64,000 nucleotides of DNA from the NCBI GenBank assembly GCA_037157565.1, contig JAZHRO010000013.1:120542001-120606000 (forward strand), given 5' to 3'. The translations under genes and the position numbers were made by a program. A model generated the notes under the pieces. The model was not told the origin of the DNA. It ran no database searches and worked only from the letters and a program-made list of their open reading frames with translations. This DNA is from Thalassia testudinum (lineage: Eukaryota > Streptophyta > Magnoliopsida > Alismatales > Hydrocharitaceae). Within the stretch, counting starts at the first letter, position 1. The number at the start of each line of letters is the position of its first letter. Positions 54,448 to 64,000 of the stretch are shown piece by piece.

Positions 54448-56246
54448 TCACCTGAGTGTCCTGAAAATCCTGTTAGCTTCGCAGAGAGGAGTGTATACAC
54501 GTGTTAAGTTTAATGCCTTCAGCAAGGCATAACATACATACAAAGAAGAAATTGAGAATTCACAAGTGCAGGTCAGAATCAAAATAAAAGTATTGATCCT
54601 CAAACCCGCCAACAGAATATGTACACTGATGTGGACCAAGTTATGGTGCAGACCCATGCCCCAGGGTCGAGTAGTTCTCAGGTTCTGGATGAAAATCACC
54701 CAGAAACGAAGGTTGTTAAGCTTGCTGGGTCTGGCCTGTGGTTTAGTGGTGTGTAACCCAAGACCAAAGTGTCGGAGAACGGGTAAAGATGGTTCAATAG
54801 GTGCAGTTGTCCACTTAACATCTACCTCAGAAAAATAATCAGTTATTCCAAGCTTGGGTCGCACGTGAAAGATATCATAAGGGTCCGTATGGAAGATAGG
54901 TGGTTTCAGGTCAATAGGTACCCGTATATCCAAACTTGTTTCACCCTCAAAATTAGCCTCCCAAATTTTCATTTCAACATTCCTCTCCTCCAACATCAAG
55001 TGCTCAGGTTCCGGGACCTCTAGCATATCATTCACCCCATAAGATTCTCCCAAGTCCAGAAATCATGGCTGAGTCAAGATTGACTTAGGTACAAAGATCT
55101 CCAAATCAAAATCAATCCCTTTGGGGTGTGGTTGAGGAGTGGGGCTATTGATTGAATTTTCTAGTAAATGAGGATTCAAATCCTCTAAGTTAGCCCAAAC
55201 TGAATCCAAATCTTCAATAATTGGGCTATCAATTGATTCATCAGATTCCTCAAGCCCACTTGTCTCACTAAAATCCTCTTCCTTAAGTTTAAGTGAGACT
55301 TCACCACAATATTCTTCACCCTAAGAGTCAAAGAATCCATGATCCTCATTTCTATATGTCTCAAAATCATATGTCATTTCATGGTCTGTGGAGACATATT
55401 TTTCCTCGCTCCCTGGCTTGGGGATCTCGGGTGAATCAATTGATTTATCGTCAATGGGTTACTCGAGCCCAACCTGGTCATCCCCGATTTCAGAAAATGT
55501 ATCCCCCCCAACAAGCGCCTGAGCAGGTTCTGATATTGGCTCTCCTGAAGGGGGTTCATCTTGAGAATCATCCCAAGATTTGACTAGGGCAACCACAAAT
55601 TTCATCCTTAACCTCAACAACTTCCCAAGTAGAAACTCACCCAAGTCCCTATCTCTAACACTTTGGAGCAAATCCAATAAAGAGATATTCAGCTCATCAA
55701 TCATTTTTATCATAGGCACCAATGCTTCAGTGCATGATGTTGGCTGGACTTCTAAAGATTGTATGGTGTTCCTCAAATTAGCGAACACCCTATCCTGGAT
55801 CTAGTTCACCTGAACCGACTAGTTTGATTCAGGTTTGGGTGTGTTTGGGTTGAATCTTGGGGAGTCAAGATGTCGAAGTTCTCGGGTCCCTCCCTAAAAG
55901 TAGGTCATTCTAAGTTGTTCAAAGGATGGTGGCAACCTATATTCAGTGAAATAGTGGGGAGGGTAGGTGTTATAATCATGATATCCTTCCTGATTGTAGA
56001 TCAGGTTGGTTTGGTCATTCAAGGATGTAGATCCACAATCATTATAGCTCTGGGAAGGATAATAATCATAGTCTTGTTGTCCAGGGTTAGGCCCTGGACA
56101 CTGAGGTCCGGATTCATATCCCTAATCAAAGTCATCCCAGCTAGTGGATGGGTAATTACAAGTCAAGTGGGATAGTAATCATCTTGGGGATAAGTGGTGG
56201 TAGGAGGATAGGATGTGAAATGTGTGGAGGATGTGGAAGGGTACAT
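54448..56246 (-). pseudogene. Decayed unknown ORF of element A
   Basis: Homologue of the D and B ORFs with frameshifts and stops. It starts MYPSTSSTHFTSYPP at 56246, 39 bases after the acceptor. The best open pieces are 55459-55788 (FANLRNTIQSLEVQPTSC, RDRDLGEFLLGKLLRLRMKF, ALVKSWDDSQDEPPSGEP) and 54448-55053 (DPYDIFHVRPKLGITDYFSE). The latter runs on in frame into FWVIFIQNLR, GMGLHHNLVHI and FILILTCTCEFSIS, so in this copy the post-ORF segment is fused to the C-terminus. Confidence 0.75.
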
Positions 56247-56285
56247 GGTAGAAAAGGAGGGAAACTGGAGAAGAGAAAAGGTGCC

Positions 56286-57323
56286 CTGCAATTCAATCAA
56301 CCAAACCTGTCCTTATGTGGGTAGCCTAAAGACCTACAGACATGTAGGATCCGTCCTAAGATTATGGACGATTTACTCATGTCCCAGCAATCCAACCAGT
56401 TAGAAGGAGGGACTGGGGAGAAGGTTCCTCCTTTGGCTTACGCCTTCGGTTCCTAGTGTACCCCCAGCTATGGTCGTTTGATGCTACTCTTCTAGCTAGA
56501 CATCAGATTGACTAGTATAAGCAGGTTAATCATGAACAATCTCAATTTGGATCCCGACGAGCGAACCAGTCCTTAGGGCCAACGTCTAATCAATTTTAGT
56601 TAGGCTTGGGACAATGGTGCTTCAGGAATGTGATGGGCCCTTTAGATGGGTTGTGCCCTTAATGATCAGTTAAAATGTGTGTGCATGCACAACCAGGGTT
56701 CTCAAACAAGGTTATTTGATGATGTGTCTTTTAGGATTTAACCTTGTTTAATAGCTTTTAGAGTTTAATTCTTAAGTTGGTTCAATCAAGGTTTAATAGA
56801 ACACTCCAAGTTTTGAAAGCACGGGTGATGATATGTTCCTTTAAAAATAAAAAATAATTTAGAGTGCTTGGTTCAACCCTAAGAATTAACCCTAAGTGGC
56901 AAACTACTTGATGGATCAGTTTTAGATTGAGTGGTGTGGCCCAAACAGCTTAATCAATTGGCCTATTGCACCACTTAATTAAGGCACACACAAGAATGCT
57001 TAACCTATTCAGATTTCTACATACATATGTGTATTTAGTTGAAGTGTACCGAGTCCACAGATCAGATCCTGGTTAAGTGGTAGAATCAAAGTGATTGTGC
57101 GTCTTAGGATAAGAAATTATGGGTGTTAAGTGTATAGCTTTCAGAAAATCCCATAATCAGATAACACTTTTTTTTATTTTTTTTATTTATATGGATGGCG
57201 AGGTGAGTGGAGGTGGCAAACAAGCAACCAAATTTATCCTAGGGTTTATAAAAAGCACCTAAGTCGATTTGGGTTTGAGTTATTAGGTTATGCAATGAAA
57301 ACTAAGGTGTGGGGGACACTTAC
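56286..57323 (-). other. Putative leader intron of element A
   Basis: Donor TTTTGTAAGTG with GT at 57323-57322 and acceptor TTGATTGAATTGCAG ending at 56286 on the minus strand, 1038 nt. The upstream mini exon begins after TTGTCTTGCAG, as in B. Confidence 0.55.
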
Positions 57324-57471
57324 AAAACACTCTACCCGCACTTTACTCTGGTCTACCGCACTTGGATCTCCATGCTAGGGTACCTGCAAGACAATAGATT
57401 AGAGATAAGAAGGGTTAGTGTTATGTAAATGTAAAGAAGCATAGAAAACAATAATGTAAATTCCGTTGCCT

Positions 57472-57488
57472 CCTCGACAATGGTGCCA
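57472..57488 (-). promoter_or_regulatory. Element A primer-binding site
   Basis: The minus strand reads TGGCACCATTGTCGAGG, a decayed tRNA-Asp-type PBS three bases after the LTR end. Confidence 0.82.
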
Positions 57489-57491
57489 AAA

Positions 57492-59059
57492 TGGTCGTGC
57501 ATGTTTCGCATGTTAGAAATCGGGGTTATGAGTAACCCATCGTCATAGTTGCAAAACACGTCGATCAGATAAAATTTATACCAAAAGCAGAAAAGTGAGT
57601 CTTGGGTCAAACACAGGGAGGCGATGTTTACTTTAATTGAAAACTACGTTTCGATTTGTTTCTTTTGGTATTTTAGGGTTTTGTTATTTTTTATATTTTT
57701 TGTAAGAAGAAAACAAGCAAACGAATCACAAGATAGAGATGGAACAAATATGATGTATATATCACTCCAATGTTGACTACAATAAGCTATGAAAGCATAA
57801 AAAGAGAGGGAGCGAGAAGAAATCTCCCGAATCGGCTGTTCAGCGAGACGACGGTGCCTGGCGGAAGCTCGAACAAAGGAGGTGAGGAGCGGGCGACGGA
57901 GATGAGATGCAGGAGGATGTCGGGTTGAGGAAAGCTTCTACGTGGCTCCAGAATGGAGTTGAGAAGACAGAGATGATCTACTACTAGAATGGAGGTGGGA
58001 GGACGGCTCCAAGGCGACTATGAATGGGGACGGGAAGAAGGACGAATATTTGGTGAGGCAGAGGATTGCTACACTAATAGGAGCCATGGGAGCTTGAGAA
58101 CAAGCTCTAATGGAGCGTTGGTAGGGTTGCTAAAGCTTAGGAGTAGGTGGGAGTAGAGTAGGTAGAGATGTCTTAGAAGGGAGGAGGTGTAGGTCCTTTT
58201 ATAGTGGAGGAGAGGAGGCAAAAAATTGGTATGAGAACATTAGTGGCATCCAGGTTGTGGCTGGAAACGTCACTGTAGACAGCTCATGCTAGTTGGCGCC
58301 CACAGCTGGCTTTGCTGGCATGCGATGAATTACTGACTGCTGTAAGCATCACTGTAAGTCCAACTCATGTGTCGTTGTAGGTCTAGCCCAAGCATAGCTG
58401 GCGTTGCACTCCCCTGCCTTTACCGCGCGCTTGCGCACACGCGTTGGCACTGCACTATGCTGCACTGTGCGCATGCGCGCCTACGCACTGGTGCTGTGCT
58501 GTGCTAAGCTATGCGCATGCAGGCTTGCGCGTGCAACCGCGCTGCTGCGAGAGTGCGGTGGCACGTGCGTGCACTGGGGGGCCTGGGCTGCGCCACATGG
58601 CGCAGTCTGGGTCGTCCATCTTCTTCTTGTTGTAGGGGCTGCTACAGAGGTCGGATTGAGTCAATTTTCACGCCATTAGGCTGCAATCGTCGACCCGAAT
58701 CCATCCGCACGGTCAGATTTGTCATTTGAAGCTCTAAATTACATATCCTAGTCCCTTGATCGTTGATCTTCCTCGAAGTACATGTGGTGCTACGAGACTC
58801 CGATCGAGGCGATTTCAAAGGCATTGGACTCTGATCGTCATCTTGATCAGATCTGTATGGTTGGATCATCAATCCGAGGCTTTGAAATAAATATCCTTCT
58901 CTCCTAACCACAAAAAGGACGTAATGAGCCTAAATTATATACAACTACTCTAAATGCAAAATGATGCATGCTATGCAATATTTATAACATGAAATGCCAA
59001 TCAAAGCTTATGAACATGCATGAATAGGCATTTTACCCTCAATAAATGTGTTTACATCA
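57492..59059 (-). mobile_element. Element A, 5' LTR
   Basis: 1568 bp. It starts TGATGTAAACACATTTATTG (minus). TATA box CTATAAAAGGACC (minus) near 58194-58207. Two U3 blocks at about 58605-58895. It is longer than the 3' LTR by about 110 bp, mostly an alternating GC/CA-rich stretch at about 58420-58580. Confidence 0.9.
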
Positions 59060-60584
59060 GGGTCCAATGTGTTTCGGGTGAAGTCTGGATAAGTTGTCAG
59101 CTACAACGTTCTTGGACTCGGCTTTGTCACGCAATTTCCAGTCAAATTCCTGCAAGAGCAAGATCCATCTAATTAGCCTGGGTTTAACTCCCTTTTTGTC
59201 TAACAAATGCCAGATAACCAAGTGGTTAGTGTAAATAATCACATGGGATCCTAGAAGGTATGATCTAAACTTTTCTAATCCAAAAACTACAGTGAGCAGT
59301 TCTTTTTCCATGACAGTATAATTCCATTGAGCCTCATCCAAAGTTTTGCTTGCATAGTAGATCACTACTGGTTTTTTCTCTCCTTTTTTCCTAGGACTGC
59401 TCCAACAGCAAAATCTGATGCATCGCACATTATCTCAAAGTCCTGGGACCAGTTTGGGGGTTGTAAGATAGGTGCAGTTGAGACTGTATCCCTAAGGGTG
59501 TTGTAGCCGTTGATGCAATCAGGTGTCATGTCAAAAAGTACATCGTTGGCTAGAAGGTTAGTCAAATGCTTGGAAAGTTTGGAAAAATCCTTAATGAACC
59601 TTCTATAGAAGCCAACATGTCTTAGGAAAGATCGGATTTGCTTGACTGAGATAGGAGGTGGAAGTTTGGAAATTAAATCAACCTTAGCATGATCAACTTC
59701 AATGCTGCTATGCAAGATGATGTGACCGACGACAATATCTTCTTGAACCATAAAATGGCTTTTTTCCTAGCTTAAAACCAAGTTGACCTCGATACACCGA
59801 CTCAGGATTTTTTTTAGGTTGCAAAGACAATGGTCGAAAGAGTCTCTGAACATGGAGAAATCATCCATAATCCAAATATTCACCTACCATCTCTGAAAAG
59901 ATGGCTAACATGCAATACTAAAAAGTAGTGGTTGCGTTGCATAACCCGAATGGCATACGGTAGAATGCAAACATGCCATACGGCCAAGTGAATGTGGTCT
60001 TCTCTTTGTCCTTTGGTTCAATAGCAACCTCGTTATATCCTGAATATCCATCCAGGAAGCAAAAATATTTTTGCCCTGCTAGTCGTTTGAGAATGTGGTC
60101 AATGAATGGCAGGGGAAAGTGGTCCTTTTTAGTGGCCTCATTAAGCTTCCTATAATTAATGCACACCCGCCACACTGTTGTGGTGTAGGTGGAGACGAAT
60201 TCGCCCTGGTCATTTGTGACCACAGTGAGCCCGACCTTCTTTGGTACTACTAGAGTGGGGCTCACCCAGGGGCTATCGAAATCAGGTAGATGATTTCCGC
60301 ATCGATTATTTCTTTTTTAATGATCTCTCGCATATTCGGGTTCAATTGCCTTTGCATCTGGCTAGAATGTCGAGCCCCATCTTCCAAATAGATCTTGTGA
60401 GTGCAATAAGTAGGGCTAATTCCCTTAAGTCAGAAATTGTCCACCCAATAGCTACTCGATGTTCAGAAAGCGTAGTAGTCAACCTAAGTTCTTGGTCCCT
60501 AGTTAGTTGTGCATTGATAATCACAAGGAAAGTCTGATCACATCCTAGGAAGACATACTTAAGGTTGTTGGGCAAAGGTTTCAA
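59060..60584 (-). pseudogene. Element C, reverse transcriptase and RNase H
   Basis: The minus strand encodes an Athila-type RT. MKPLPNNLKYVFLGCDQTF opens at 60584, then VVPKKVGLTVVTNDQGEF, KKDHFPLPFIDHIL, FCFLDGYSGYNEVAIEP and RMPFGLCNATTTF (59918-60265). A frameshifted stretch carries an MDDFS active-site remnant near 59860. Then DHAKVDLISKLPPP and LRHVGFYRRFIKDFSK, CDASDFAVGAVLG, and RNase H VVIYYASKTLDEAQWNYTV to VVADNLSRLHPKHI at the A insertion. Several frameshifts and stops; inactive. It continues at 51149-51627. Confidence 0.92.
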
Positions 60585-60704
60585 TTCAGGTGCAGGTGGG
60601 ACAATGTTTGATGGGTAAGGGAAGGGCAGGAGTTAATTAACATCAATCTCCTCAAATGCAGGTTGCCATTGGTAATCAGCTCTATAGATTTCAACCTCCA
60701 AAGA

Positions 60705-61268
60705 CTAGGATGGGTCAAGGTAGTCATCAACTAGTTGAATCAGATGATTTTCTAAAGAGCTAACCGTGAGGCATTCTTTAACCAGGGTTTCCATGGGATC
60801 GTACTCCACGACCCAATCACAATCAAAGGACTTAGTTGCCTTGAAGATATCCAATTGCATCTTCTTATCTCCGAAGGCGATTTCCATACATGCCATGTCA
60901 CAATCAATGTTCACCTTGGCCACAGCTAAGAAGGATCTACCCAGGATGATGGGTGTGTTCTGTAGTTTTTTGGGGACTTCCATGTCAAGAACTAAAAAGT
61001 CAATTGGGAAGTAAAAGTCCTTAACCTGAACAATTACATCCTCGACTACCCCTTTTGGGGTTTTCACGGATCGATCGACCAGTTGGATAGTCACAGGTAT
61101 GGGCTTTAATTCTCCAAATCCGAACTGGTGATAAAGGGTAGTCGGGATTAAGTTAATTGAAGCACCTAAGTCCAAGAGCACTCTATCAAACGTCATGTCA
61201 CCAATATTGCAAGATATCAGAGGTGCTCCAGGGTCAATTCTTTTCGGAGGTAAGCAGCTCAATATCAC
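60705..61268 (-). pseudogene. Element C, aspartic protease region
   Basis: An open 187-codon stretch reading LLDLGASINLIPTTLYHQFG, then KTPKGVVEDVIVQVKDFYFP and NTPIILGRSFLAVAKVN. This is the retropepsin-type domain of Athila Pol with active site DLGAS (as DLGASINLIP in M). It is part of a broken gag-pol: stops separate it from gag (61269 onward) and from RT. Confidence 0.9.
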
Positions 61269-61345
61269 TGAACTAGCTTATTCCGAGAGTACTACCTTCC
61301 TAGGTGCTTAGGTTCTTAGCTTACGCTTAGGTGTATAGACATCCT

Positions 61346-63469
61346 TCAAAAATTTAGCGTAAGCTGGGATATGCTTGATTGCATTGAGGAGAGGTATATT
61401 AATCTATAGTTGTTTAAGAATCTCCAACAACTCCTCGTTCTCAGCACATTACTCTTTTTCTTTATTTTCTCCAAGTTTTCAGGGTATCGTATTTGGCTTT
61501 GAATTGGTTTAGGCTCTTGATCCTTGGGTTCCTCCCGCTCATCCTCAGAATTAGGAATCCCAGATAGTGAAGTCACGGCAGGGGTTGGCCATTTGGGGTC
61601 TTGGGTTTGAGTGCTGCTTCTCAAAGTAACCGCATTGGCTGAGGCAATAAAGCCATGGTTAGATCCTTAAGAAGAAGAAGAAGCATTAAACCCAAGAGGT
61701 GTCTGTGGGGCTTGTTGGATCATGTGGGCATGCCCCTAATTGAATTAAAACCCTTGAGGATTGTGGCCTCTGTTCATTACATTCCTCGGGTTCGGTTATG
61801 GTTGAGAAGGAAGGGACCGCTGTTGTTTGTTATCCAACACTGGCTCAACAGTCCCTTCAGTAATGCCATCTCCTCTTGATGTTTCTGATTCATATCATCC
61901 ATCATTTTAATTAGAGTGTCCATTTGGTTCTGTGTAGGGGCCGCCCTATTCTGCTTATAGGGGGGTCTAGTAGATGGACCTTGCTAATAGGAGGGAGGGT
62001 TTTGCCTAGGTTGGTTCTGGAATTGATTTGATTTTTGATTCGACTAGGCAAACTTTGGGTGGTTGTGCTATCCAGGGTTGTAAGTGTTGGAGAAAGGGTC
62101 TGGCTTAGAAAATCCCTGGATGGCCTGGGCATCTTCAAAGGTAGAAGGTGTCGAAGGAGAGGGGAAAGAGTAATCAGAGTTTGAAGGATCAAAGGTCCCT
62201 CCCTAGAACATGGTCAAGGGTTGTTCCAAGTGCATTTGGTTCATAGATTGAACCAAGTCCACATTGTGAGCTCCCTTCACTAGGGAGAAGGTCTGTAATG
62301 GGATTCGGGTTTGTTTCAATAGCTCATCAATCTTTTTATCCACCAATTCAACCTGATCCAACTTCTTGGCTATAATGTCCTTGTCAACCATTCTAGAATT
62401 AGTTTTCACCTCATAATTCACACCACAGGGTTGACTAGATCGATTAAATTGGGTCATAAAGGCATTGTTAAGAGAATTCTCATTGATTGATTCAAAGAGC
62501 TCAAACACACTCTCCTCATCCTTATATAAAATGTTGCCTCGACATGAAGCATCCACAAAATTCCTAAAGTTGCTGTCTAGACCATGGTAGAAAATTTGGG
62601 CCAATTGCCACCTTGGAACCTCATGGTGTAGTCATTTCCTCAATAATTCATTAAATCTCTCCCATGCCTCATGAAATTGCTTTCCACTTTGCAAGGAAAA
62701 AGTAGTAATGGCTCTCCTGAGCGCATTAGTCTTTCATATGGCGAAAAACTTCTTATGAAAAGCATGCCTTAACTCTGCCCAAGTGGATATGGGCTCCCTA
62801 GAGTGCTAAGGTAATGAGATGCTTTGTCTCTTAGGGAGAACAGGAACATCTTGATTATAACAATATCTAAACTGATGTTCCTAGGTTTTATGGTCCGGGT
62901 AATCCGCTCTAAGTCCTCTAGTTGTTGGAAAGGGTCTTCATTTGAGCTCCCATAGAAATGACTTTGAATCAAGCTAAGGACATTGGGTTTTAGCTCAAAA
63001 TCATCTCCCCCATTGGGGACCCTAAGGTATGGCTCTACTTGAATGGCAGAAGGATTGTAAAAATCATGGAGAGGCCTTGGTTGGCCCTCAAGCGGTGGTG
63101 GTGGGTTAGGTGGGTTCAGTGGGGTTGTCCTTGAGGGTTCTGTCCTTGATTCTACCCCTAAGGGTTTTGTAGTCGGTGTATGGTATTCATGATGGTGTGA
63201 ATCTATTGTTGCTGAAGTTGGTGGTTGGCGGTAATCTAAGCCTAAATCATGGCCATGGCATCAGGTTGAGGTTGATCTTCAGCCTCCTCAACTCGTGGGT
63301 CAACCATGTCCTCACCCCTACCCCTAGAAAAATCAAGTTTTCTCCTAGTTTCTCTATCTAAAGCAATCAATTTAGGATGAAGTGTTATCTTCCGTGCATA
63401 CGGCGAAGAAGAGCCAGGAGAGATGCGAAGGAAAACAAATGTGAGAAGTGTGTGCACAATTGGGTGCAA
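61346..63469 (-). pseudogene. Element C, gag region
   Basis: A fragmented gag. The start region near 63469-63242 reads ALDRETRRKLDFSRGRGEDM. 62769-62972 reads FYGSSNEDPFQQLEDLERI and FLFSLRDKASHYL. 62203-62604 reads AQIFYHGLDSNFRNFVDASC and ENSLNNAFMTQFNRSSQP, matching QSFYQGLREDIRLIINATC and ENSINNDSLGLFDRT in M. Then a proline-rich tail (61346-62192). Frameshifts throughout. The homology to the M gag supports Athila type. No CCHC knuckle seen. Confidence 0.85.
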
Positions 63470-64000
63470 GAACCCAATGCCAAAACAAGTGTTCCTTTAC
63501 AGGCAAGATTAAGATGTGTAATTTTTAGGATTTAATTCTTGCTTTCATGGCTTTTAAAGTTCTCACTTGTTTACACCTTCAAACACGACACAAATATATA
63601 GGCACACGGTTGGTGAAAATTGATTTTCTTTAAGGACCTTTGTGTGGAAATAAAATCAAAAACTCCCTAGTGTGGAAAATCCTAGGGTGTGTAGCTTCTA
63701 TTCAATGAATTCTTTTTAATATTTTGTCAGGAAGGGTCCAATAAAAATAAGAAATGACCCTATCCTAACCAAAATCGAATGAGCTTTTCAAGAAAATCAA
63801 TTTCATAATTTTTTTAGGACAGTAGACTACCCAAATTCACATTTTTCGAAGAAGGGGTCAATCTGTCCAGAACCTCTAGATTAGTGTGCAAGTTTAATAT
63901 CTTGATTAGAACAAGCACTAATCAATTTTAAATGCAAGAGTCTTCTTTAGATGAAGTGTAGAGAATTTCAAGATCTTTCCAGAAATATAAATCTCTCACA
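63470..64000 (-). mobile_element. Element C, leader (partial)
   Basis: Non-coding sequence upstream of the C gag; the 5' LTR and PBS lie right of the window. No PBS or recognisable gene here. A possible acceptor near gag could not be placed with confidence. Confidence 0.5.

Larger units (their letters stand above)
51633..59059 (-). mobile_element. Element A, non-autonomous LTR retrotransposon (same family as B)
   Basis: TSD GGGTC at 51628-51632 and 59060-59064, inside the pol of C just after its RNase H. LTRs 1456 bp (left) and 1568 bp (right). Internal 4.4 kb with PBS, leader, decayed ORF and 3' UTR, no gag-pol. Its leader has the uninterrupted form (GAGTAGCATCAAACGACC, minus) of the site where M entered B. 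Confidence 0.93.

Overview
This window is plant nuclear DNA made almost entirely of transposable elements. The evidence is Ty3/Gypsy LTR retrotransposons of Athila type, primer-binding sites (PBS) complementary to plant tRNA-Asp, and a plant L1-type LINE. Athila elements occur only in plants, so an angiosperm with a repeat-rich genome is likely; the species cannot be named from this. I see no host gene, rRNA, tRNA or CRISPR array. Element names (A to H, M) are mine.

Layout, left to right. 1-3087: 3' end and 3' LTR of element G (+), inserted in element E. 3088-17767: remains of E (+), an old Athila-type element with its integrase end, 3' UTR and start of a 3' LTR. It is split by F (-, 3136-15453, target-site duplication (TSD) CCTTG). 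F is a non-autonomous element with an intact unknown ORF, and its 5' LTR holds a solo LTR, H (11122-13378, TSD AGCTC). 17768-17950 and 39501-41066: a LINE relic (-) split by B (+, 17951-39500). B is itself interrupted by M (+, 20471-34633, TSD AGCGT), the only element with an intact gag-pol. 41086-64000: element C (-), a decayed Athila-type gag-pol copy, interrupted by two non-autonomous elements: D (44528-51143, TSD GGACC) and A (51633-59059, TSD GGGTC).

How the parts relate. There are two partnerships. M (autonomous, apparently young: its two 2610-bp LTRs differ at about 22 sites by eye) and F (non-autonomous) share LTR starts, a U3 palindrome, leader splice signals, the first stretch after the start of the reading frame and the 3' UTR. 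In F the gag-pol gene is replaced by an unknown acidic protein. In the second group, C (autonomous type, now dead) shares U3 blocks and a duplicated 3' UTR motif with A, B and D. These three carry no gag-pol but share a different conserved protein of about 470-590 residues, preceded by a putative spliced leader intron of about 1 kb. This set of non-autonomous elements with their own conserved proteins, splice signals and shared cis-elements is the most unusual content of the window.

Other structural points: M has a third, truncated LTR unit inside its TSD pair; B's LTRs extend over an older PBS and use a second PBS downstream; nearly every element has two polypurine motifs; the solo LTR H has an AGCT-rich tract and five GGCGCC palindromes resembling E2F sites. 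LTR ends supported by a TSD are exact to a base or so. The left end of C's LTR, E's LTR end and both LINE ends are approximate.
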